DNA from: Manis javanica
Taxonomy: Eukaryota; Chordata; Mammalia; Pholidota; Manidae
NCBI RefSeq assembly: GCF_040802235.1
Contig: NC_133157.1
Location: 33,125,501 to 33,189,500, forward strand
DNA length: 64,000 bases
Direction of reading: 5' to 3'
A program made the translations under genes and the position numbers. Below are positions 37,420-47,000 of the stretch, piece after piece (positions within the stretch are counted from its first letter, which is position 1; each line of letters begins with the position of its first letter). The notes below the pieces were generated by a model that made no database searches, was not told the origin of the DNA, and saw only the letters and a list, made by a program, of their open reading frames with translations.

Positions 37420-38420
37420 TTTAAGATTTCCAAAAAGCACTCTCCAAACCAAAACAACAACAGCAACAATGAGAGAGGGAACAGAAAGGAAAAAAAAAAG
37501 AAAAAACACGCGATTTTTTTTTTTTTTTTTCCTCAGGTGCCGGTCCCAGGCACCCGCGCACTGGTCCTGCTGCCCTGTCTCCCTAGCACCAGGGTCCCTG
37601 TCCTTTCAAGGCTTCCAAAAAGCACCCACCCACCGGTCCCGCAGGGAAGGAACGCTCAATATTCTTGGTCCTCAGGCACTGGTCCCACGCACCCGCTCAC
37701 CAGTCCCGCCGCCCTGCCTCCCTAGCACCGGGGTCCCTGTCCCTTCAAGGCTTCCAAAAAGCACTTGGCAAAAAGAGAGAAAAAAAAGGGGAAAAACGCG
37801 CGATTTCTTCCGTCCTCAGGTGCTGGTCTCAGGCACCCACCCACCGGTCCCACAGGGAAAAATGCGGGATATTCTTTGTCCTCAGGTGCCGGTCCCAGGC
37901 ACTCGCTCACCAGTCCCGCCGCCCTGCCTCCCTAGCACCGGGGTCCCTGTCCCTTTTAGGCTTCCAAAAAGCACTCGCAGAAAAGAGAAAAAAAAAAGGG
38001 GAAAAACGCGCGATTTCCTCTGTCCTCAAGTGCCGGTCTCAGGCACCCGCCCACCGGTCCCGCAGGGAAAAACGGGGGATATTCTTTGTCCTCAGGCACC
38101 GGTCCCAGCCACCCGCTCACCAGTCCCGCCACCGTGCCTCCCTAGCACTGGGGTCCCCGTCCCTTCCAGGCTTCCAAAAAGCGCTTGCCAAAAAGAGAAA
38201 AAAAAAAAAAAGGGGAAAAACGCGCGACCTCCTCCGTCCTCAGGCACCAGTCTCAGGCACCCGCCCCCAGGTCTCGCAGGGAGAAACGCGGGATATTCTT
38301 TGTCCTCCGGCGCCGTTCCCAGGCACCTCCTCACCGGTCCCGCCACCCTGCCTCCCCAGCAACGGGGGCCCGTCCCTCTAAGGCTTCCAAAAAGCGCTCG
38401 CCAAAAAAAAAAACTGCTCC
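37420..38420 (-). repeat. L1 5' UTR monomer-like tandem repeats (about 210 bp)
   Basis: A shared 'cttccaaaaagc' block recurs at 37,427, 37,612, 37,751, 37,961, 38,171 and 38,384. The last spacings are 210, 210 and 213 bp, and the earlier units are shorter or partial. Units are CpG-rich with purine runs. They lie in the promoter region of the L1, as do the monomers of mouse L1, but the sequence itself is not one I recognise. The older L1 at 53.6-61.4 kb does not show them. Confidence 0.8.
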
Positions 38421-38665
38421 GGTTTCTCTCCACCCGCCGGGAGCCGGGGGGAGGGGCGCTCGGGTCCCGCCGGGCTGGGGCTTGTATCTTACCCCCTTCA
38501 CAAGGCGCTGGGTTCTTGCAGGTGTGGATGTGGTCTGGATGTTGTCCTGTGTCCTGTGGTCTCTATTTTAGGAAGATTTTTCTTTGTTATATTTTCATAG
38601 CTCTATGTGTTTTTGGGAGGAGATTTCCACTGCTCTACTCACGCCGCCATCTTGGCTCCCCTTTC

Positions 38666-38682
38666 GTGTCATGGAGGTTTTT
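38666..38682. repeat. 17-bp target duplication of the L1 inside pol, right copy
   Basis: This is the second copy of GTGTCATGGAGGTTTTT (first at 29,856-29,872). It joins directly to the L1 5' end on one side and to pol on the other. Confidence 0.92.
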
Positions 38683-39801
38683 ACTCCTCTCAAAGCAAGT
38701 TTGGCCACGGCTGCCGGATAGTACTCTATTGTCCTAGCCAGAGAGGCTTGGGGATGGATCCAGATCAGTGGGCCGTGCTGCCATAAAACTGCTGTTGGCA
38801 GCTCCGGGGTGGGAAGCACACACAACTCAAAGGGTTCATTCGATTGCACTCTATTTAATTGTGCTGTCATCAAAGCCTGTTCTACTTTGCGAATGGCTTG
38901 TAATGCCTCAGGTGTGAGGGAGCGCGGTGACGTTAGTTGTGGGTCTCCTTCTAGGGTTTTAAATAGTGGAGTCAATTCAGTGGTGGGTATCTTTAAGTAT
39001 GGGCGCAGCCAATTAATATCCTCTAGGAGTTTTTGGAAGTCATTCAAATTTTGCAATTGATTATGTCTTATCTCAAGCTTTTGGGGGCAAATTACATCTG
39101 TGTAAATGGTTGCTCTTAGGAATTTGCTAACACTAGATTTTTGGACCTTCTCGCTTGCTATATTCAGTCTCCAATTTTCTAGGGATCTAGTGAGATCTAT
39201 ATATGCTTCTTCTATTTCCGCTGGTTGTGGGGAGCAAAGAAGGATGTCATCCATGTAATGGATGATCTTTAGCGTGGGATAGGTCTTACGAATTGGGTCT
39301 AGCGCTCGCTGAACGTACAGTTGACATATGGTGGGGCTATTTGCCATTCCTTGAGGGAGGACCTTCCACTGAAATCTGGCATCGGGTTGTTCATGGTTAA
39401 TAGCTGGCAAAGTAAAAGCAAATCTTTCCCTGTCCTTGGAGCTTAGAGGTATAGAAAAGAAACAATCTTTTAATATCTATTATGAGCACTTTCCATTCTT
39501 TGGGTAAGGCAGAGAGGAGTGGCAGTCCCCGTTGTACGGGTCCAAGCATTCTCATTTGAGCATTTACTGCTCTCAGATCATGAAGCAACCTCCATGATCT
39601 TGACTTTTTCCTGATTACAAATATGGGTGTGTTCCATGGGGACACAGAGGGTTCTAGGTGTCCCACTTGGAGCTGCTCTTGCACTAAGCAATGAGCTGCT
39701 TCTAATTTTTCAGAGGATAGGGGCCACTGAGGAACCCATACGGCCTCCTCTGTGAGCCAAGGTATGGGCATGGCATCTTCAATGGCCCCTATGAAAAACC
39801 C
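38683..39801 (-). pseudogene. pol: pol, 5' part: reverse transcriptase, frameshifted and cut by L1
   Basis: This is the reverse transcriptase of the provirus, entered by a -1 frameshift from pro at 39,801-39,795. Recognisable parts are the LHDLRAVN block, the LPQGMANSP block, the YMDD active site (39,245-39,256) and the connection region. A one-base frameshift lies near 39,460-39,480, between the LLHDLRAVN block and the LPQGMANSP block. The gene is then interrupted at 38,682 by the L1; RNase H and integrase follow beyond it at 29,872. No working polymerase is expected. Confidence 0.9.
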
Positions 39802-40709
39802 AGGCCGTGACGGTCATTCTTTACTTTGGGCAGGATGGGCTCTATGTGTCCCTGTTGGTGTTTCCCCAGCCCCTTGCCAGGGATGTATCCCATGTCCATC
39901 ATCATGCCTTGGGCGGGGGTGGAGTATTCATTAATGAGTTTGAGGCCTAAGTCTCTCATGACATCCCTCCCCCATAAATTGACCGGTAGAGGGAGTACAT
40001 AAGGGGTGACTGTACTCTCTTGTCCTTTAGGGGCTCGCCATTTCAATGGTTTGGCACTAATTGAAGGGCTTGACTCATATCCTAAACCTTGTAATGAATG
40101 TGAGGATTGGGTCACAGGCCACTTGGAGGGCCACCAGGTTGCAGAGATAATACTTTTATCTGCTCCAGTGTCTAGGATTCCCTCAAAGCTCTTTCCCTCT
40201 ATTTGAAGAGTTAATTTTGGTCTGTCTGCTAAATCTAATACTATGAAGGCTGAATCCCAGTCAGAGGAGCCGAAGCCCCTTTCTCCCCTCTCCGTGTTGG
40301 TAGCAGGATAATTGGCGTGGAGACTAGGTAAAACTAAGAGCTGGGCTATGCGGTCTCCCGGAGATATAGGGTAGATTCCTCTAGGGGCTGAACACATGAC
40401 TTTTACCTGTCTTTCATAATCTTGATCTATGACTCCGGGATGAACTACCAGGCCTTTCAATGCAGCAGAAGAGCACCCTAGGAGTAACCCAATGGTATTT
40501 GGTGGTAGGGGGCCTTTAAAGTCTGAAGGGATAGGCTGAACTCCCATCTGTGGAGTCAACACTATTCTGGTGGTGGCACGGATGTCCAATCCCGCGGAAC
40601 CTGAAGTGGCTCTCCTTGGGGGGCCTGGTTGTTCCCGAATGACACTTGCGTGCTGGTTGCCCCATATATTTGCGAGCCCTGGTGACGGGGGCCCCTCTGG
40701 GCGTTTTTT
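39789..40709 (-). CDS. pro: pro: dUTPase-protease with G-patch, intact
   Basis: This frame lies -1 relative to gag and is open from the slippery site at 40,709-40,703 to a TAG at 39,789. Numbering from an internal TTG at 40,589, dUTPase motifs are seen at 52-64 ([10 protein letters not shown]), 77-88 ([12 protein letters not shown]) and 101-110 ([10 protein letters not shown]). The aspartic protease active site DTGADKS is at 140-146, and a Gly-rich G-patch follows at about 232-247 ([14 protein letters not shown]). A dUTPase joined in frame to the protease and a C-terminal G-patch are typical of betaretroviruses. It would be made only as a Gag-Pro fusion. No lesion is visible. Confidence 0.92.
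   Translation of the reverse strand, partial: KKRPEGPPSPGLANIWGNQHASVIREQPGPPRRATSGSAGLDIRATTRIVLTPQMGVQPIPSDFKGPLPPNTIGLLLGCSSAALKGLVVHPGVIDQDYERQVKVMCSAPRGIYPISPGDRIAQLLVLPSLHANYPATNTERGERGFGSSDWDSAFIVLDLADRPKLTLQIEGKSFEGILDTGADKSIISATWWPSKWPVTQSSHSLQGLGYESSPSISAKPLKWRAPKGQESTVTPYVLPLPVNLWGRDVMRDLGLKLINEYSTPAQGMMMDMGYIPGKGLGKHQQGHIEPILPKVKNDRHGLGFS
39795..39801 (-). promoter_or_regulatory. pro-pol -1 frameshift heptamer GGGTTTT
   Basis: The heptamer is in the correct X-XXY-YYZ register in the pro frame, three bases before the pro stop codon (39,791-39,789). The pol frame is -1 relative to pro, as required. Confidence 0.75.
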
Positions 40710-42319
40710 GGCAGTTCTAAGGGTTTCCCTTCTATATCTTTAATAGACCGGCACTCATTGGCCCCATGCCTGCCTTTCTTACACTTAGGGCACAACCCAG
40801 GGGTCTTTTGGGTTGTTTGTTCTGAAGCTGGGCTCCTACACTCTCTCTTTATATGTCCTAATTTCCCGCATTGAAAGCATTTGATACTTCTGTTAGTGAT
40901 CCTGGCTTGTTTGTGGCTCTGTAATATGGCCGCGGCTAGGCCCGCATTGGTGAGTGGCCCTCCTATTTCTCTACAGGCTTTCAACCAGGCATGTATCCCT
41001 TTTTGTTTCCAGGGTGTTATCGCCTGTCTGCATTCCTTGGTACATTGTTCAAATACTAATTGCTCCACTAGGGGCATTGCTTGTTCCTGATCTCTAAATA
41101 TTCTGCCTGCGGCCTCCATCATACGAGCGACAAAGTCAGAAAATGGCTCGCTCAGCCCCTGAATAATTTTTGTCAAATTGCCTGATACTTCTCCTTTGTT
41201 GGTGAGGGCTTTCCATGCCTTGGCGGCGCACGTGTTTATTTGTGCGTATACCTGTAAGGGGAAGGCGGTCTGGTTGGCTACCCACTGTCCTTGGCCCGTC
41301 AGCATATCATATGACCACGCAGGCTGTCCTTCGGCCGCGTTTGCGCGTGCCTGGGTCATGCTGGTATCATGCCACAATGCCTTCCATTCTATGTATTGCC
41401 CCATACTAGAAAGGCATGCCTTAGTTACATATTGCCAGTCTGCAGGTGTCATGGCTGTCTCTGTTAATCTCTCAACTTGTGCTATGGTATAGTTAGCACT
41501 GACTCCATAAGCCCGAACGGATTCTGCTAACTCCTTAACTTGTTTATGGCTCAGGGGCTGGTGAGAGCGTACGCCATTATCCTCAAATACAGGAAACATT
41601 TGTCTAATTGCCTGAAGAGTATCTGGGTGGCAAAAGGAGAGTGCGCCACTCACGTAAGGTGGCGGGGCAACGGGCGTCGGGGGACACCCTGCTTTCATTT
41701 TTTCCTTGGTCCGCTTTTCAACTTTGCTGGTTCCCTTACTTCTACACTCTGCGGTTTTATTTTCTTCCCCTTCCTCTGCGGACGTTAATTCCTCCTCAGA
41801 TTCCCTATTGGAGAGTTGGAGGTCCCTCAACTCTTTCCAGGGGTATTTACTATTTTCTCCGAGGCGATCGTCACTCGCTTCTCGGGGCTCTTTCGCTTTT
41901 GCCCTAGGCGGGCTTTCTCCCTCACTCTGAGGTTTCTTTACCTTCGTTTTTGTGGCCTTTTTTCGGCCGCGCGCGCTCTCTGTTTCCCGTTCCGTTTCTG
42001 ACATGCTCTCTTGGATATCTGTCAATGCTCTCTGACCTTCTTTTATTACCTTTTCACATCTCTCATCTTGCAGACAAGCTCTAATCAGTTTCCAGAGGGG
42101 CCTGGTGCCTCCCCTCAGGCTACCCTCCTCCTCCTCTCTATCAAGATCTTTCCCCAGTTTGTCCCAGCTCAGGATTGAGAGGGACCCTGAACAAATGAAC
42201 CAGGGGGCCACACGGTCTATCTCCTTCACAAAAGATCCTAAGACTTTGCTGGAGACCTTCAAGTTTCGCTCTTTGAGAGCTGTCTGCAGCGCCGTGACTA
42301 ATGACGGTGCATTCCCCAT
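40562..42319 (-). CDS. gag: gag, intact 585-codon betaretrovirus-like polyprotein
   Basis: This is the structural polyprotein that assembles the capsid. The start MGNAPS is a myristoylation signal. A basic/acidic linker fills about 105-215. A PPPY late-budding motif lies at 219-222, the capsid major homology region (QGLSEPFSDFVARMMEAA) at 387-404, and two CCHC zinc knuckles in nucleocapsid at 481-494 and 510-523. The C-terminal end overlaps pro, which is reached by the -1 site at 40,709. The frame has no stop or frameshift, in contrast with pol and env. It lies about 170 nt downstream of the 5' LTR. Confidence 0.95.
   Translation of the reverse strand: MGNAPSLVTALQTALKERNLKVSSKVLGSFVKEIDRVAPWFICSGSLSILSWDKLGKDLDREEEEGSLRGGTRPLWKLIRACLQDERCEKVIKEGQRALTDIQESMSETERETESARGRKKATKTKVKKPQSEGESPPRAKAKEPREASDDRLGENSKYPWKELRDLQLSNRESEEELTSAEEGEENKTAECRSKGTSKVEKRTKEKMKAGCPPTPVAPPPYVSGALSFCHPDTLQAIRQMFPVFEDNGVRSHQPLSHKQVKELAESVRAYGVSANYTIAQVERLTETAMTPADWQYVTKACLSSMGQYIEWKALWHDTSMTQARANAAEGQPAWSYDMLTGQGQWVANQTAFPLQVYAQINTCAAKAWKALTNKGEVSGNLTKIIQGLSEPFSDFVARMMEAAGRIFRDQEQAMPLVEQLVFEQCTKECRQAITPWKQKGIHAWLKACREIGGPLTNAGLAAAILQSHKQARITNRSIKCFQCGKLGHIKRECRSPASEQTTQKTPGLCPKCKKGRHGANECRSIKDIEGKPLELPKNAQRGPRHQGSQIYGATSTQVSFGNNQAPQGEPLQVPRDWTSVPPPE
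40703..40709 (-). promoter_or_regulatory. gag-pro -1 frameshift heptamer AAAAAAC
   Basis: AAAAAAC sits in the gag frame as A-AAA-AAC, the classic betaretroviral slippery site. It lies about 140 nt before the gag stop, inside the gag-pro overlap. A downstream GC-rich stretch could form the stimulatory structure. Confidence 0.85.
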
Positions 42320-42469
42320 GGTGCCTCCTTATTTACAGAGAACCATCAACCATCATCCTAAAAGGCAGGGGCCTCTCGGAACTTACCCCTCTGGGCTTTC
42401 TTCTGACCTGCAGTTCTGAATCCTCTCCAGATGTCTGAAGGGTCCTCCCTGTGCCGGTGATGTTCTGGT

Positions 42470-42487
42470 TCCTGGGTTTCGGCACCA
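42470..42487 (-). other. primer-binding site, complementary to tRNA-Phe
   Basis: On the - strand TGGTGCCGAAACCCAGGA lies two bases after the 5' LTR. Its + strand text ends GGGTTTCGGCACCA, the 3' end of mammalian tRNA-Phe plus CCA. The 18 nt differ from a perfect tRNA-Phe complement at one base (A for G in the CCCGGG block). Betaretroviruses normally use tRNA-Lys. Confidence 0.85.
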
Positions 42488-42489
42488 CT

Positions 42490-42823
42490 TGTCGCGTGCC
42501 CTGTCCTCGCCGGCAAGAACAGCATGCAACAACAGCAGGATTCTTCTGCAGAAAGCTTTATTCTTCAGCTCTTTGTGAAACAAATGAGTTGGGCAGGACC
42601 CAGAGGGGAAGGAGAGGCTTGCTTATATAGTTCTCATGCTCTGACCTGGTTGGTGTGGCTCCATATGCCTTATTAGCATAACCATTTGGTGGGTCTCATT
42701 GGTCCTTATGCCAAGGCGCAATTAGCATGTAGTTTAGTGGTGTGGGATGATTTGTCATTAGGAAGTTCGGGGCCTTCCGGCTGCCCTGCATTGGGCGCTA
42801 TTTTCTGAGCGCGGCTGCCAACA
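42490..42823 (-). mobile_element. 5' LTR of the provirus
   Basis: This 334-bp LTR is read on the - strand, with TATA box at 42,629-42,623 and AATAAA at 42,562-42,557. It differs from the 3' LTR by one base in my by-eye alignment (about 99.7% identity), which indicates recent integration. The primer-binding site follows two bases later. Confidence 0.95.
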
Positions 42824-42829
42824 CTCGAT
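42824..42829. repeat. provirus target-site duplication, right copy (CTCGAT)
   Basis: This matches 25,980-25,985 exactly and marks the outer edge of the 5' LTR. Confidence 0.92.
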
Positions 42830-43856
42830 GTTCTTAGAATGCCATTATGTCATAGGATACTACAGAAATACTTGCTAGCGGGGAATACCAGCCTGTGGCC
42901 TGGTTAATTCCCTTGTCTTCCCCACTGGTGGTGATGGTATGGCAGCCACCTTCTTCCTCTCCTCAGGCCCAGAATGACCCCCACAGATTGTGACAGGGCT
43001 GGTATATAAAACAGCAGCTAATCAGCTTATTTTTTCTTAGGATTTTATACCTCTCCTAAGTGAGGGGTATACCTGCCCCTTGAAGGGACCATGCTAGGGA
43101 TCATGATTTTCCTGCCAGTACACTGCAAACTTCAATGAATGCCAGGAAGTCCTTTTTAATTTTATACATTTATTAAGTACACAGACAACTAGGTAGTAAC
43201 TGTGCAAGTGTAAATACAGTGTATTCAGATCTGATACTTTGTATTTAACTTCTAAAAAGTAATTCTGTCACAATGAAATTTGGATCCTTCATTTTGCCCA
43301 GACAAAAACTAATCTTTTTTTGTTGAAGGGCTTTTTCAAGTTAATGTCAGTGTGTGTAGCAGTCTGGTGTACCCATAATTTGACCAGCTTTCAATGAAAA
43401 CAGCTATTTCTCCCCAAAATGTCAAAAGGCAGTTTGAGTTGTCTATGCCCTGGTCAAGGTTTGTTGTTCCTTTTCTGGATTTATTGTTACCAACAGTTGC
43501 AGCTATTTACAGCTCACACCAGAGTGTTTAATTCTGTAGCAGCCCTCATCTTTTTGAGTTAGAAGATAAGCCGCACAGCACCAGGTCTGTTCCTGAGAAG
43601 GTTAAGATGATACTAGCTTAATTAACTGCTCAGTAACATGAGTATGTTAACTTAGGGGAGCCTTGGCTCTCACTGGCAGAGCGACAACCTGACAGTGTCC
43701 TGAGAGTGGTGTGGCTGCTCGGACACATCACTGCCCATCTATAATATTAGCCTCCAAAGTGAAGATGTTCTGTAAATTGGCTTCTTTTATTTACATAGAG
43801 ATCCATGAGATCTATCATCCATGAAAAAGTAAACCCTAAATGCGTTTTCTATATCC

Positions 43857-44030
43857 ATAGTTCCCAAACTGTGATCCCCAGACCTGCAGCCTCACTGGGA
43901 ACTGGTTAGAAATGCAAAATTGGCTCCCACCCTGGACCTGTGAAATCAGAAAGTGGGTGTGGAGCCCAGCAACCTGTGGTTTAACAAGCCCTCCTGATTC
44001 TAATGCACACTGGAGTTTGAAGATCGCTTT
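43857..44030 (-). repeat. MER5A-like DNA transposon relic
   Basis: The + strand shows the reversed MER5A layout: 'ttcccaaactgtgatccccagacc', 'cactgggaactggttagaaatgcaaa', 'ggtttaacaagccctcctgattct', 'cacactggagtttgaag'. This is one of the clearest old repeats in the window. Confidence 0.75.
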
Positions 44031-47000
44031 TTTGCCAAAAGGGAAACTGCCTGGAGGAAAAAAGTGGACATAAATTTGTTTTCATCACTAAGTTTGTGGT
44101 AATTTGTTATATCAGTAATAGGACACTAATATACACCATTAATTCATTAGTGTTAATACATGCCAAATTATCTCCTTTTAAATAAAAAAATTATTTTTAA
44201 ATAGCCCTAAATATGTCAGTCATAAGATTAATAGAAATAGTGATAATCAGTGTGAAGGTTAGTTAAATCAGTTTGTCTAGATTGATTGACAGAATAATTG
44301 GAAATGAAAGGATTCACTCCTCTATGCAGTGACTTGCCAGAAAAAGTCTCTAAATGGCTGTCATTCTTCTAGTGAATTAAAATAGAATGGTATAATGAAC
44401 CATTGATCACACTGTTACATAAATGACACAAGAAAATGTCTTTCTAGGGAACACTGAAAAATAGATTTGAAGTCTACATGAGAACCAATGGCCATACAGC
44501 CTGATGAAGTAACAATTCATCATCTGTGCTTGCTATTGGTATGAATCTCACTAAATAACTGATTTCTAAATCACTATAAAACATGATTCGTATTGAATAA
44601 ATTTGTAAATGGCCAGAGCATTAATGCACAGATGTGAATGAGTCAGATCTTAGTAAATGTGTTTTCAGTGTAAAATGCCAGTTCTGTGTTTTAAAACAGT
44701 GGCCTTCACAAAATGAAATATGCATCTAACAGTGGAAGCACAAGATGATCCCTAGAAGTGCAGGAGATAATGTAGAACTTTGATTTTTAAAATCCTTCTT
44801 TTAAACTTTCATTTTTCACTGCTTTATAATGTACTTGATAGATCAGTGTAATAGTGTATGTGTGTGTGTGTATATATATATAACTCATAGTCAATTCTTG
44901 GAGTGTATTCTCTAGTTATTTTTCTGATATGTGATTAAAAAAAAAATTCAGAAGCACCAACAATAAACCACCAAGCCACTGCCTCTGTCACAGCCTTATG
45001 CTTGATTCTGGTCTAAATTAACACCTAAGTGATTTAAACAAAAAATTTCTAACTACTGCTAAATGGGAGTTGCTATCAACCTTTTAAACAAGCTAACCAC
45101 ACACAAAAAGTATGCCAGAGCTTTAAAAGTAGCATTTACTTTTAAAAAGCACATTATGAGGTAGACTTGTGCCAAAATATTCAGTGCATATATTAATAAA
45201 AGGGTTATTAAAACCTTTTAATTGTTAGGTATGTAGATAAATTCACCTACAACTCTACATTTCTCAGTTTCAAAATCTCAAAAACAATTCCATTGAAAAA
45301 GTAAAAGCCAATTACATTTTTAGAAAGCTCTTCTAATTCTGAAATGAAGAACATTTGATGTGTTAAAAAATTTGTCAGAGTAGTTTTGCTCTAATTTTAG
45401 ATTTTAGAAGTTATTTTACTAAATCATTCACTTTATGGCTAGTTTTCAGCGATTTTTATACCAGAGGTTAGTAAAAGATTCTGTAGTGCTTATTCTTTCC
45501 ACCATGTCAAGATAATAATATCCAAGCAGTTCCAGATACATAATTTGTGAGCCTAGTGCAAAATAAAAATGTGGGCCCCTTTGTTCAAAAAACTAAGAAC
45601 TTTGAGATGACTTCAGAGCATTAATGGGGCTTTTCTCAGTGTGGGATGCTATATGATTGCATACATCTCACATCCATGAAGCTAGCCCTGAATTTAAGTC
45701 TGTTTCAGTTGAGTTATGGAATACCAAAACCTTAGTTATCTTTGTCCTTTGAGTCCTTAATACTGGAATAGAAACATAGTAGGTATGCAAATGTTTGTTG
45801 AATGAAAAATTGAGTCTTGTAGTTTTCCAGCTCATTAAGTGCTCAGTTTTTAAATCGTACTTTGTTGAATATGTTCATTATAATAAATTACAGATTCTCT
45901 AATACTGAATAACTTGCACATCACATTCTGGCTTCATGGAAACTTGAAGCCACATATGGTAAAAATTCATTTGATTCATTCAACAAATATTTATTGAACA
46001 ACTATTCTGTCAGATCCTGTACCAGGCACTGGGATACAAGATAGAGAGTTCCTGCTCTCAGTAAGCTTACAGTCAGGCAGAAAAACTTACAGCATCTCAG
46101 AACTTAGTGACAAAACCATCTGGTGTCTAGTATATTACCTGGAACATTCCAAATTTCCTGAAAATAAGAACCTAAATTTTACCAGAAAGCAGTTTGGAAA
46201 TGGAAGATGCAATGAAATTTACAATTCAAACACTCAACCTTTAATATAAAATTGAAATTAAATGAGGAAGACATTTAGGAAAGCTGAAAATTCTACTTTA
46301 CTTTGTACCAACTTAAATTTTAAAATTATTTTATTATCTCTGGGTGACATTTTCATTTACAGTGACATTTACATATACATATGGGAGGTGTGCATATGTG
46401 AGATGTGTTCCTTGGAGCTTTTGATGAAACCCATATTCTATCACTAATCATTTACAACTAAAGAGGGCAGCATACAAGTATATTTGAGACTTTCCTTTTG
46501 ATAGTAATTTCCATTATCTGAATGGGAGAAATTCCTAGGAGTCGTCTTCAGGGTATACATTTCTGTACAATCTTATTCTGCAGTGAGACTAAACTATTCT
46601 TTGTAATAATGTGTGATAATTCAAGCATGTATTTTAATGGTTATTGACAGTTTAATGGTATCAAAGGTACTCTTTAGTCTACATGGATTTTATTTTCATT
46701 GTTTTTTCCACGTACTCTTTTTTTCCATTAAAAGCATGAAAGACCCCTGGGCAAATTCACAGCCTTTGTTGTTGCTTCGCATACTTTGGTACATTGCTCT
46801 TTATTCCTTCATCTAGCAGCATCCTTAGTTTGTAGTATTTTACTTAGTGACAACTGCAAGAAATCACTAGCCTGAGCTTTAACTGGGAACTTCGGTTATT
46901 CAGAAGGTTCTCGTGAACCTGTCAGAAGGAGGGTAAGCAATCAAAAAAGCTGCCTCAAACACAGCACCCAGAGCTTGTGCGGCTCTTTAGACACTAAGCA

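Larger units (their letters stand above)
31756..38665 (-). mobile_element. full-length young L1 inserted in proviral pol
   Basis: A complete LINE-1 on the - strand: a 5' end with a YY1-type CAAGATGGC start (38,640-38,665), a roughly 1.6-kb 5' UTR with about 210-bp tandem repeats, intact ORF1, a 168-bp spacer, intact ORF2, a 3' UTR and an A-tail. It must be younger than the provirus that it interrupts. Both ORFs are undamaged, so it may still be able to move; no test of this is possible from sequence alone. Confidence 0.95.

Noticed and set aside
37540-38420. Regular repeats that might suggest a CRISPR array
   Set aside because: Units are about 210 bp with no short repeat-spacer pattern, and they lie in an L1 5' UTR of a mammal.
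31756-38665. The L1 in pol as part of the original provirus
   Set aside because: A 17-bp duplication flanks it, pol is continuous without it, and its ORFs are LINE-1, not retroviral.
25986-42823. Gammaretrovirus assignment for the provirus because of tRNA-Phe priming
   Set aside because: Two -1 frameshift sites, a dUTPase-protease with G-patch, a 6-bp duplication and an env without CX6CC all point to class II.
44857-44882. TG/TA tract as a possible regulatory Z-DNA element
   Set aside because: It is a short ordinary microsatellite with no nearby promoter.
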